Source: an uncultured Algibacter sp. (lineage in GTDB: Bacteria; Bacteroidota; Bacteroidia; Flavobacteriales; Flavobacteriaceae). From it: DNA of 33,404 bases. The notes below the pieces were generated by a model. That model saw only the letters and a list, made by a program, of their open reading frames with translations, ran no database searches and was not told the DNA's origin. Positions 15,483-22,352 of this stretch are shown here, piece by piece. Positions within the stretch are counted from its first letter, which is position 1. Each line of letters starts with the position of its first letter. The stretch covers positions 1 through 33,404 of the forward strand of contig CALKXS010000186.1 in assembly GCA_938003745.1 (NCBI GenBank), written 5' to 3'. The position numbers and the translations under genes were made by a program.

Positions 15483-16637
15483 CTAAACTTTAAAAGGGTG
15501 TCGCTCTTCCCAATCTCTTGATGGATTCATAAATTTAAAAACCTGTTTTAAAACTGCATTAATAAAACCATTGGTATGTTTCAAATATATACGCATTACT
15601 TTTGGCTTCGCTCCTACCGAACTTTTGATTTCCATAGCAGTACGCGCAAAAATTATTTCCGCGAAAGCGTTATCAATACCAAATTTAGTCATATCATAAA
15701 GCATATTTAGATATAATTGATTCGGTTGTTGATGTATGTCATTATACCCTAAAAAATAAGTTTCTAAACTCTCATTATTTAAAATTAGTGAATAGAAACC
15801 AACCAACTCATCATTTAAATAATATCCAAAAACTTTAAAATTATTTTGTAATTCAAGTTTTAGATTATAAAAATGATATTTAGGTAAAATAAAGGTGTTA
15901 AACTTGGCATTGTTAGAAACATTTAGATAAAGATTATAAAGTCTTTCTGATGCATTTTTAATTGCATTAATATCTAATTCTTCACATTGTATAGTTCCTA
16001 ATTTCTTTTTCGCACGTTTATAACGCGTTCTATATTTTTTCTTTAAGCTTCCAATATAATCTTCAATAGACAACCAATTTTGCCTAATTTCCATAATCAT
16101 GTTAGGTTGAACAGAAACGTTATGCAATTTTTGCGATTGGAAAAATTCTTTTTGATTATTAATTTTATCATCTTCAAAAAAATCTTTAAACATGATAACT
16201 CTTATGGTTTTACTCTGAGTTTCTTTTATTTGAATTTTAAGTGCATTTAATGCCTTAAAAACTATTTCAAGATAATCAACCTGAGAAACTTTACTTTCAT
16301 CATAAAACATACCGTGTTGACCCGTATGCATTAAGTTACCCACCACCAATACATTTCCTTTTAATACTTTAGAAACAATACTTTGAAAAAACGTTTTTAA
16401 ACAAGACACCGATGTTTTTCTAAACATGTCTTTTAAATACAATTGCACACGCTGAATAATGGCAACTCCTACTATTGCATCTTCATTAAAAATACCAACA
16501 TAAAAAAATTGAATGTTTTCTGGAGACGAATTTTCTAAAGCCTTAAAATAATTTGGTTGTAAAAAAACATCATGAATAGTGAAGTCTTTCCATGTTTCAG
16601 GAAGTTCACTATAACTTGAATAAATTTGATATGTTTT
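15483..16637 (-). CDS. GNAT/FemAB-like acyltransferase (BioF2-type)
   Basis: This protein (384 residues from the chosen start) has the two-part layout of BioF2-like/FemAB acyltransferases: an N-terminal region and a C-terminal GNAT fold. The basic stretch YIGSLKKKYRTRYKRAKKKL (about residues 190-210) and LVGFYSLILNNESLETYFLG, later LYLNMLYDMTKFGIDNAFAE, are typical. Such proteins transfer acyl or aminoacyl groups, often in cell-envelope synthesis; the substrate is unknown. A start at the GTG/ATG reading near 16673 would place the first codons inside the terminator of the upstream gene and add MCITSVFFIF, so I prefer the TTG at 16635-16637 (KTYQIYSSYSELPETW follows). A dispersed 20-base repeat lies within it, encoding NAFAE. 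Confidence 0.65.
   Translation of the reverse strand, partial: KTYQIYSSYSELPETWKDFTIHDVFLQPNYFKALENSSPENIQFFYVGIFNEDAIVGVAIIQRVQLYLKDMFRKTSVSCLKTFFQSIVSKVLKGNVLVVGNLMHTGQHGMFYDESKVSQVDYLEIVFKALNALKIQIKETQSKTIRVIMFKDFFEDDKINNQKEFFQSQKLHNVSVQPNMIMEIRQNWLSIEDYIGSLKKKYRTRYKRAKKKLGTIQCEELDINAIKNASERLYNLYLNVSNNAKFNTFILPKYHFYNLKLELQNNFKVFGYYLNDELVGFYSLILNNESLETYFLGYNDIHQQPNQLYLNMLYDMTKFGIDNAFAEIIFARTAMEIKSSVGAKPKVMRIYLKHTNGFINAVLKQVFKFMNPSRDWEERHPFKV
15653..15672. repeat. Dispersed 20-base repeat inside the acyltransferase gene
   Basis: TTATTTCCGCGAAAGCGTTA is shared base for base, in inverted orientation, with 26454-26473. Read in the coding direction of each gene, both copies encode the same residues NAFAEI. 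Confidence 0.75.
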
Positions 16638-16639
16638 CA

Positions 16640-16681
16640 ATATGAAAATAAAAAAGACCGAAGTTATACACATCAGTCTTT
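16640..16681 (-). terminator. Rho-independent terminator of the DUF1761 gene
   Basis: Read on the minus strand, AAAGACTGA (from 16681) pairs with TCGGTCTTT (to 16653) with one mismatch, followed by a T-rich tail (TTTATTTTCATA). It lies about 110 nt after the DUF1761 stop. Confidence 0.75.
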
Positions 16682-16789
16682 AATTATGTTAAAATATTAC
16701 AAAATTCCGCTTGATAATAGAAGTTTAAAAATTTACAATGAAATAAAAATATTTTCTAACGAAAGCTTTGTAAGTTACCTCAGGGTTAT

Positions 16790-17275
16790 TTACTTCCAAC
16801 CACAAATAATGGCTCCCATAACACCAAGTGTTACAATCCAGTATCCTGCGTTAATAAAAATATATTTTGCACTTTTACGTTCAAATAAAGCATTAGTACC
16901 TAAAATAGGTAAAGCCACAAAAACACCAGCAAAAACACCGTGAAGTGCGCCATGTTTAAAAGTTCTAAAATGATCTCCATAATCTGCCATAAAAGCTGCA
17001 TATGAAGGTAATGCTTGTGTAGAGTCTCCCCCAATTAAACTTAAAGCACCAGTTTGATGTATACTCATTTGCATCATAGTCATTGCTAGTAAAAAAGCAA
17101 AAATAAAGGCCATAATAAAAATTTTAGCCATATTACCGCCTTTAACCTGCTCGTCTGTCATTCCAGCTTCACGCATCCAAGCATTTCCAAATACTTTTGG
17201 GTTATACCAAATAAATCCGACAACCAGAGCCGAAACAGCTGCAACTAATAGCGCAATGGGGTTTAAATAATCCAT
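16790..17275 (-). CDS. DUF1761-family membrane protein
   Basis: The 161-residue protein has four predicted membrane helices: about residues 6-24 (ALLVAAVSALVVGFIWYN), 52-70 (IFIMAFIFAFLLAMTMMQMS), 108-125 (LHGVFAGVFVALPILG) and 140-157 (FINAGYWIVTLGVMGAIICG). The pattern VGFIWYNPKVFGNAWM followed by AGMTDEQVKGGN is the hallmark of DUF1761. No function is established for this family that I can state. It stands between glnS (42 nt upstream) and a terminator, and may be co-transcribed with glnS. Confidence 0.85.
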   Translation of the reverse strand: MDYLNPIALLVAAVSALVVGFIWYNPKVFGNAWMREAGMTDEQVKGGNMAKIFIMAFIFAFLLAMTMMQMSIHQTGALSLIGGDSTQALPSYAAFMADYGDHFRTFKHGALHGVFAGVFVALPILGTNALFERKSAKYIFINAGYWIVTLGVMGAIICGWK

Positions 17276-17317
17276 AATTTTTGTTTTAGTTAGTATATAA
17301 ATATAGCTATTTTTTTA

Positions 17318-19321
17318 CTAAAGTAACTTAGCCTCAGTAACTAAAAGCTCATTTTTATCCTCTAAGGCTTTAGCTATATAACCATTTACAGCATCATTTT
17401 TATCTTGTCCATTTTCAATCAACACAGACAAAATAAGCGCCACAGCAATTCGAGTTCCTACTTTTTTTACGGCGGTATTAAAAAGTGGCTCTACCTCTTC
17501 GTAGCTCACATTTTTAGCGAGTTCTAAAATTTCTATTCTAACCTTTTGTTGTTTAGCTTCTGGTAAATTAGTATACCTTTTTCCTAATTTCTGAATAACA
17601 TCAATAGCTTTTCGTTGCGATTGTTGTTGATTCTGATTATTATTTTTTTGAGACTGGTTTTGTTGTGGTTTTGGCTTTTGCTTCGCCCAAGAATCTTTTA
17701 AACCAACCGTTTTATTAAAAACTAATTTATCTGAAATTGAATCGTTATCAACATTAAAATACCCTAAACGTTGAAATTGAAACCGCTCCCCTATTTTTGC
17801 TTCAACCAAACTTGGCTCTACAAAAGCTTCGATAACCTTTAAAGAATTTGGGTTTATAAATTCCATAAAGTCTTTGTCTTGATGACCATCTGGCGATTCA
17901 TCACTAAATAAACGATCATATTCTCTAACCTCTGCCTTTAAAGCATGTTTTATAGACACCCAATGCAAAGTTCCTTTTACACGTCTAGAAATATCATCTG
18001 AATACGTACAATGTACTTCTGCAATTTCTCCATTAGTGTCTTTTACAACACCATCTGCCTTAATAATATAAGCGTTTTTTAAACGTACTTCTCCTCCTAA
18101 TTTTAATCTAAAAAATTTATTACCAGCTTCTTCTTTAAAATCTTCTTTTTCAATATATAGTTCTCTAGAAAACGGTACTTTTCTAAACCCAGCACTATCA
18201 TCTTCTTGGTTGTTTTCGGCTTCAAGCCACTCCTCTTTTCCTTTTGGATAATTAGTAATTACAACTTTTATTGGATTCAAAACAGCCATAACTCGTGGTG
18301 CTGTTTTATTTAAATCTTCTCTAATACAAAATTCTAAAAGTGATACATCAATAATATTTTCACGCTTTGCAACACCAACAGTTTCTACAAATTTTCTAAT
18401 TGCATTTGGTGTATACCCTCTACGGCGTAGACCAGAAATGGTTGGCATACGCGGATCATCCCAACCAGAAACCACATTATCTTCTACCAACTTAAACAAC
18501 TTACGTTTACTCATTATTGTGTAGCTCAGATTTAAACGTGCAAATTCACGTTGTTTTGGTCTAAGTTTATTAGTGTCTATTATCTGATCTAAAAACCAAT
18601 CGTAAAGCTCTCTATGAGGTTTAAATTCTAAAGAACATAAGGAGTGTGAAATTTGTTCTATATAATCACTTTCGCCATGTGTCCAATCATACATTGGATA
18701 TATACACCAATCATTACCCGTACGGTGATGATGCTTTTTTAATACACGGTAAATAATAGGGTCGCGCATTAACATATTAACATGCTGCATATTTATTTTT
18801 GCACGTAAAATATGTGAACCTTCATCAAATTCCCCTTTTTTCATTCTGTCGAATAAATCTAGGTTTTCTTCAACCGTTCTATTTCTAAAAGGGCCATCTA
18901 CACCTGCTTGTGTTGGTGTTCCCTTTTGTTCTGCCATAGCTTCACTACTTTGAGAATCTACATAGGCTTTTCCTTCTTTTATTAAGGTAATTGTCCAATC
19001 GTAAAGTTGTTGAAAATACTCTGAAGAATACAATTCTTTATCCCAATTATACCCTAGCCATACAATATCTTCTTTAATGGCATCAACATATTCTTGCTCT
19101 TCCTTAGCGGGATTGGTATCATCAAAACGTAAATTAACCGGTGCATTATATTTCTCACCTAAACCAAAACTAATACCTATGGCTTTAGTATGACCTATAT
19201 GTAAATAGCCATTAGGTTCTGGTGGAAAACGAAAACGTAACGATTCTTTAGACATTCCATTTGATAAATCATCTTCTATAATTCGCTCTAAAAAATTTAG
19301 CGATTTTCTTTCTTCAGGCAT
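17318..19321 (-). CDS. glnS: Glutaminyl-tRNA synthetase with C-terminal extension
   Basis: GlnRS charges tRNA-Gln directly. The sequence shows FPPEPNGYLHIGHTKAIGIS (HIGH at residues 41-44), the family motif RFDDTNPAKEEQEYVDAI, DWTHGESDYIEQISHSLC and the KMSKS motif as TIMSKRKL (near residue 270), followed by the two beta-barrel anticodon-binding domains to about residue 555. The protein is 667 residues, roughly 110 longer than E. coli GlnRS. The excess is a Gln/Asn-rich linker (about 560-590) and a helical tail (IDVIQKLGKRYTNLPEAKQQ, later AVALILSVLIENGQDKNDAV). Some GlnRS carry a YqeY-like C-terminal tRNA-binding domain; whether this is a shrunken version is not clear. The ATG at 19319-19321 begins directly with the conserved N-terminus. 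Confidence 0.95.
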   Translation of the reverse strand: MPEERKSLNFLERIIEDDLSNGMSKESLRFRFPPEPNGYLHIGHTKAIGISFGLGEKYNAPVNLRFDDTNPAKEEQEYVDAIKEDIVWLGYNWDKELYSSEYFQQLYDWTITLIKEGKAYVDSQSSEAMAEQKGTPTQAGVDGPFRNRTVEENLDLFDRMKKGEFDEGSHILRAKINMQHVNMLMRDPIIYRVLKKHHHRTGNDWCIYPMYDWTHGESDYIEQISHSLCSLEFKPHRELYDWFLDQIIDTNKLRPKQREFARLNLSYTIMSKRKLFKLVEDNVVSGWDDPRMPTISGLRRRGYTPNAIRKFVETVGVAKRENIIDVSLLEFCIREDLNKTAPRVMAVLNPIKVVITNYPKGKEEWLEAENNQEDDSAGFRKVPFSRELYIEKEDFKEEAGNKFFRLKLGGEVRLKNAYIIKADGVVKDTNGEIAEVHCTYSDDISRRVKGTLHWVSIKHALKAEVREYDRLFSDESPDGHQDKDFMEFINPNSLKVIEAFVEPSLVEAKIGERFQFQRLGYFNVDNDSISDKLVFNKTVGLKDSWAKQKPKPQQNQSQKNNNQNQQQSQRKAIDVIQKLGKRYTNLPEAKQQKVRIEILELAKNVSYEEVEPLFNTAVKKVGTRIAVALILSVLIENGQDKNDAVNGYIAKALEDKNELLVTEAKLL

Positions 19322-19405
19322 ACTTCTAATCTATTTCCTTAAAATAAGCTTCAAAATTACGGAAATTCAAGCTATTTTAGCTTAATAAGTTTAAGAAGCG
19401 TAACA

Positions 19406-19453
19406 AATTTTAATTAGTAGATACTTATAATACAAAAGCTACTAATTAAAATT
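19406..19453. promoter_or_regulatory. Perfect 15-bp inverted repeat just upstream of the zinc-ribbon gene
   Basis: AATTTTAATTAGTAG (19406-19420) and CTACTAATTAAAATT (19439-19453) are exact reverse complements around an 18-nt spacer. The second arm ends 9 nt before the ATG at 19463, so it may be an operator or an RNA hairpin that covers the translation start. It has no T-run and is not a normal terminator. Confidence 0.6.
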
Positions 19454-19462
19454 ATTTCTAAA

Positions 19463-19671
19463 ATGGAAAACAAAAATTACAGTTGCCCTAAATGTTCAAA
19501 TACACAATATGAAGTTGATGAAATGCGAGCAACAGGAGGAAAATGGTCTAAAATTTTTGATGTTCAGAATAAAAAATTCACTTCTATAACGTGTTCACGT
19601 TGCACAATACCGAGTTTTATAAAACCAAAGCCAGTGCAATTAGTAATATTTTTGATTTATTTACAAATTAA
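19463..19671 (+). pseudogene. Small zinc-ribbon protein (PF09855-like), one-base frameshift near its end
   Basis: The start (NYSCPKCSNTQYEVDEMRAT, then GGKWSKIFDVQNKKFTSITC) matches small nucleic-acid-binding-type zinc-ribbon proteins, with Cys pairs CPKC and CSRC. After CSRC the frame is wrong: the reading continues IPSFIKPKPVQ and runs to 19687, overlapping folB. In the next frame the expected end appears, TEFYKTKASAISNIFDLFTN, and stops at 19669-19671, just 2 nt before folB. One base is missing around 19602. The intact protein would be about 70 residues. Either the gene has recently broken or there is a sequencing error; the short change may leave the metal site functional. Confidence 0.75.
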
Positions 19672-19673
19672 CA

Positions 19674-20036
19674 ATGGGAATAATTAAAGTTGAAAACATT
19701 CGTGTATTCGCACATCACGGCTGTTTAAAAGAGGAAACAAAAATAGGAAGTGACTATAGAGTAGATTTGGAAGTTAAAGCCAATTTACTGCCTTCTTCAA
19801 GGTCAGATCAATTAGTTGATACTGTTGATTATGTGTTTCTTAACCGTATTATAAAAGAAGAAATGGATATACCTTCATATCTTCTTGAAACAGTAGCAAA
19901 ACGTATTTTAAACCGCATTTTTAACGAAGATAAAATGGTAAAAAAAGTAACCGTCTGGGTTAGTAAATTAAACCCTCCAATTGGTGGTGATGTGGAGCGT
20001 GTCACAATAAAAATGACCGATAGACGGAAAAAGTAA
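19674..20036 (+). CDS. folB: Dihydroneopterin aldolase
   Basis: FolB converts 7,8-dihydroneopterin to 6-hydroxymethyl-dihydropterin in folate synthesis. The 120-residue protein has the standard pattern: IRVFAHHGCLKEETKIGSDY with the substrate Glu (Glu21), the core LVDTVDYVFLN with Tyr53, LLETVAKRI, and the catalytic Lys98 in SKLNPPIGGDVERV. Length is normal for the family. It begins 2 nt after the restored end of the zinc-ribbon gene, so the two form one operon. tRNA-Cys follows after its own promoter. Confidence 0.95.
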   Translation: MGIIKVENIRVFAHHGCLKEETKIGSDYRVDLEVKANLLPSSRSDQLVDTVDYVFLNRIIKEEMDIPSYLLETVAKRILNRIFNEDKMVKKVTVWVSKLNPPIGGDVERVTIKMTDRRKK

Positions 20037-20045
20037 TTTTATGTA

Positions 20046-20074
20046 TTGAAAATTGACAAATTTTTATACATTTG
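20046..20074 (+). promoter_or_regulatory. Promoter of tRNA-Cys
   Basis: TTG (20046-20048) and TACATTTG (20067-20074) are 18 nt apart, a good match to the Bacteroidota -33/-7 pattern. Transcription would start near 20081, a few bases before the tRNA at 20086. Confidence 0.7.
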
Positions 20075-20085
20075 CAACATAATAA

Positions 20086-20156
20086 GGTGTCGTGGCCGAG
20101 TGGCTAGGCAGTGGTCTGCAACACCATCTACAGCGGTTCGAATCCGCTCGACACCT
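20086..20156 (+). tRNA. trnC: tRNA-Cys (GCA)
   Basis: A complete cloverleaf can be drawn in 71 nt. The acceptor stem pairs GGTGTCG (20086-20092) with CGACACC (20149-20155), with T as discriminator. The anticodon stem GTGGT/ACCAT holds the loop CTGCAAC, giving anticodon GCA at 20118-20120. The T arm contains GGTTCGAATCC. The CCA end is not encoded. Confidence 0.96.
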
Positions 20157-20160
20157 CAAA

Positions 20161-20195
20161 AAAGCTTTCAGTTTATACTGGAAGCTTTTCTTTTA
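20161..20195 (+). terminator. Rho-independent terminator of tRNA-Cys
   Basis: AAAAGCTTTCAGT (20161-20173) pairs with ACTGGAAGCTTTT (20178-20190) with one T-G wobble and a 4-nt loop; CTTTT follows. It overlaps the end of the converging LysE gene and can serve it too. Confidence 0.85.
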
Positions 20196-20868
20196 TAGGA
20201 CTCATTTGTTCTAACTTTTCTTTATTCTTTTCGTAAGATTCTGGAAACAAGCCCTGAACCAATAACAAAATACCAAAACATAAAATAACAATCGCTATAA
20301 TTCTCTTTGTTTTAAATATAAGTCTTGGCGTTAATTTATCTTTTAAACGTTTTGCAACAAGTATTTTAAATAGGTCTGTAATAAAATAAGAAACAATCAT
20401 TGTTACAACAAAAACAATTTCTCCATTCTCTGATGTGGTTAAAGAATCACCAAGCACCATAAAACCTAACCAACCTAAAAGTACACCAATGTTAATAAAG
20501 TTGAGTAAAAATCCCTTTATAAAGAGTTTACCATAGTCTTTTTGAATTTCAACTTTATGATATTCTTTAACTATAGATCTAAAAGATTTTGATGTTTTTA
20601 CAAATGAAATAATACCATAAACAATAAGTAAAGCACCTCCAAAAATTAAAAAACTAGGATCGTCTTTTATTTTTCCACGTAAACTATTGGTACTATAAAA
20701 TGCGATGACAATAAAAATAATATCGGCTAGAATAACTCCAAAATCAAAAATCAAAGCACTTCTAAAGCCTTTTGTTGCGCTAGTTTCTAGGAGAACAAAA
20801 AAAACGGGACCTATGGTAAAAGCTAAAATAATACCAAAGGGAATTGCCGTTAAAATATCATCAAACAT
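20173..20868 (-). CDS. LysE-family amino-acid exporter
   Basis: LysE/RhtB proteins export amino acids or related small molecules across the inner membrane. The 231-residue protein begins with the family pattern IPFGIILAFTIGPVFFVLLE, followed by ATKGFRSALIFDFGVILADI, and has about six hydrophobic helices (roughly residues 5-27, 38-60, 70-90, 118-140, 148-170, 190-208). A charged C-terminal tail (ESYEKNKEKLEQMSPIKEKL) follows the last helix. The substrate cannot be told. Its 3' end overlaps the tRNA-Cys terminator. Confidence 0.85.
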   Translation of the reverse strand: MFDDILTAIPFGIILAFTIGPVFFVLLETSATKGFRSALIFDFGVILADIIFIVIAFYSTNSLRGKIKDDPSFLIFGGALLIVYGIISFVKTSKSFRSIVKEYHKVEIQKDYGKLFIKGFLLNFINIGVLLGWLGFMVLGDSLTTSENGEIVFVVTMIVSYFITDLFKILVAKRLKDKLTPRLIFKTKRIIAIVILCFGILLLVQGLFPESYEKNKEKLEQMSPIKEKLPV

Positions 20869-20943
20869 AAATACGTAAGGGTTTACACAAAGAAAAGAAA
20901 TATTTTAAAAAACTTACAGCTTATTTTTAATTATAAAACAGTC

Positions 20944-20988
20944 AAAAAAAAGAGCATCTAAATTAATTTAGATGCTCTTTTTTTTGAT
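20944..20988 (-). terminator. Rho-independent terminator of the GIN-domain gene (bidirectional)
   Basis: GAGCATCTAAAT and ATTTAGATGCTC form a perfect stem (20952-20977), flanked by an A-run on the left and a T-run on the right. On the minus strand it lies 16 nt after the stop at 21004. Confidence 0.9.
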
Positions 20989-21003
20989 ACTGAAATATAT
21001 TTA

Positions 21004-21681
21004 TTACTCCTCTATACGTTTAATTCTTCCTCCAAGAACTCTACTTTCATCAACACGTTCTGGGTTTCCATAAATATTAATATCTCCTCCAGCTCTTACT
21101 TTAGCATTAACCAAAGTTGAAGCATTCACATGAGCTTCGCCAGCAATTTTTATAGATACATCTGTAAATTCAGATTTTAAATCTTTACCTGCATAAATAC
21201 CTCCTGTGTATATAGATACGTCTTGATGTTTTGCTTTACCTTCTACTCTTACATTTGCTCCTGTTACCGAACGAATATTAAGGTAATTTACATCTAGGTT
21301 TACTTTTATTTTTCCACCTTCTTGAGCGTTTAAATCTATTTCAAATTGTTTAAATATATCTTTTGAATATACATAGGCACCTTCATTTACATCTATAACA
21401 TCAACACCTGTATAGTATAAACTCACTTTGGTTTTATTTCCATCATAAGCTTCTTCTAATTTCATTTTTATTTTAAGTGTTCCGTTCTTATTATTAACAA
21501 GAACATCTCTATTATTTTTTCCGTTAATAACAATTTTATTTTGATCTGATTTTATAAGCTCTACTTCTATTAAATCATAAACCTTAAGTTCTGTAAATTC
21601 ACCAATTGTTTTTTCTATTGGTTTTTGTGCAAATACTACAGTAGTTATAAACAGTACTAATACTTTTACTAGTGTCTTCAT
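21004..21681 (-). CDS. GIN-domain (DUF2807) secreted auto-transporter-adhesin-like protein
   Basis: The 225-residue protein has a signal peptide (MKTLVKVLVLFITTVVFAQ) and a mature part made of repeating short strands. FTELKVYDLIEVELIKSDQN, GTLKIKMKLEEAYDGNKTKV, later YLNIRSVTGANVRVEG, AHVNASTLVNAKVRAGGDIN and a Gly-rich end (NIYGNPERVDESRVLGGRIK) are typical of the head GIN domain (DUF2807). Family members are predicted right-handed beta-helix proteins exported to the envelope in Bacteroidota; no biochemical function is settled. It is a single gene between a terminator and ybjQ. Confidence 0.85.
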   Translation of the reverse strand: MKTLVKVLVLFITTVVFAQKPIEKTIGEFTELKVYDLIEVELIKSDQNKIVINGKNNRDVLVNNKNGTLKIKMKLEEAYDGNKTKVSLYYTGVDVIDVNEGAYVYSKDIFKQFEIDLNAQEGGKIKVNLDVNYLNIRSVTGANVRVEGKAKHQDVSIYTGGIYAGKDLKSEFTDVSIKIAGEAHVNASTLVNAKVRAGGDINIYGNPERVDESRVLGGRIKRIEE

Positions 21682-21770
21682 TAAGCTATGTTTTTAATTT
21701 TAATGTAAAATTATCAATAATTATTCCGTTGTGAGTTCGGTTTAGGAAAACTTTATAATAAAACAGCTTT

Positions 21771-22070
21771 TTAAGCAACTTTTACAGCGGTTCCTGTAAT
21801 TGAAACTAGAATAACACCAGTTGTATCATTACTTTCTACATCTATAGAAATGCCAACTACAGCATTTGCATTAAGTTTAACAGCATTATTTTTTAAATTT
21901 TGAAAAGCGGTTTCTTTAACTTCATTTACATTATCTGCATAAGATGCATAATATTTTTTCATGCTAAAGGTTAAGGTTGTTTTTGGCATACTTACATGCG
22001 CGCCTGTTACAATACCTAAATAATTTTGAATAATATGGTTTTCAATGGAATTTGTTGTAGTTAGTATCAT
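21771..22070 (-). CDS. YbjQ/UPF0145-family protein
   Basis: This 99-residue cytoplasmic protein matches the small YbjQ family, sometimes annotated as a putative heavy-metal-binding domain: MILTTTNSIENHIIQNYLGI, then VTGAHVSMP, later NLKNNAVKLNANAVVGISID and a last strand VILVSITGTAVKV. Family structures are pentamers; the function is not known. Length is normal. It lies 89 nt downstream-side of the GIN gene with no clear terminator between, so both may share a transcript. Confidence 0.85.
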   Translation of the reverse strand: MILTTTNSIENHIIQNYLGIVTGAHVSMPKTTLTFSMKKYYASYADNVNEVKETAFQNLKNNAVKLNANAVVGISIDVESNDTTGVILVSITGTAVKVA

Positions 22071-22139
22071 TGATTATTTGTTTTGTTTGTTAGTAATTGA
22101 ATTAATGAAAATGTTACAGTTATTTGTTTTTATTTAAAA

Positions 22140-22245
22140 TCATTCACCCTACGCGTTAGGAATAGGACGGCATGTTTGAGCTCCCCGACTTTTTAGAAGG
22201 GAGCGAGTAGTGAAAGCCCGACCCTTGTGGTAACGCCTAAAATAT
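22140..22245. ncRNA. Candidate structured RNA or structured intergenic element
   Basis: This stretch is much richer in G+C than its surroundings and contains three nested inverted repeats: GCGTTA (22153-22158) with TAACGC (22231-22236); AGGACGGC (22163-22170) with GCCCGACCCT (about 22216-22225, one bulge and one mismatch); and GCTCCC (22180-22185) with GGGAGC (22199-22204). It has no ORF. The plus strand runs into the terminator at 22254-22289, while the minus strand would run from rnr towards ybjQ, so the transcribed strand is uncertain. I have a memory of similar sequences in other Flavobacteria but cannot name the family. Confidence 0.5.
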
Positions 22246-22253
22246 TACACCTT

Positions 22254-22289
22254 AAAAAGCCACAAACTATATATAGTTTGTGGCTTTTT
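22254..22289. terminator. Strong bidirectional terminator after rnr and the structured element
   Basis: AAAAAGCCACAAACTAT (22254-22270) and ATAGTTTGTGGCTTTTT (22273-22289) form a perfect 17-bp stem with an A-run and a T-run at the ends. It can end rnr (minus strand) and any plus-strand transcript of 22140-22245. Confidence 0.9.
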
Positions 22290-22317
22290 ATATTCTACTA
22301 AATTTATACAGATTGTT

Positions 22318-22344
22318 TCGTTGCGAAAAAACTCCTCGCAACGA
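22318..22344. repeat. Palindromic intergenic repeat after rnr
   Basis: TCGTTGCGA (22318-22326) and TCGCAACGA (22336-22344) are exact inverted repeats around a 10-nt loop, 8 nt beyond the rnr stop. With its flank (GATTGTTTCG before, CTCCTCGCAA inside) it resembles the GATTGCTTCGTT...CTCCTCGCAATGACG repeat widespread in Bacteroidota; this link is from memory. Confidence 0.5.
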
Positions 22345-22352
22345 TCTCTTAA

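Noticed and set aside
16686-16793. Plus-strand reading MLKYYKIPLDNRSLKIYNEI, later SNESFVSYLR
   Set aside because: It has a protein-like composition but no family match, no proper end (it runs antisense into the DUF1761 gene) and no clear promoter; perhaps a remnant, not called.
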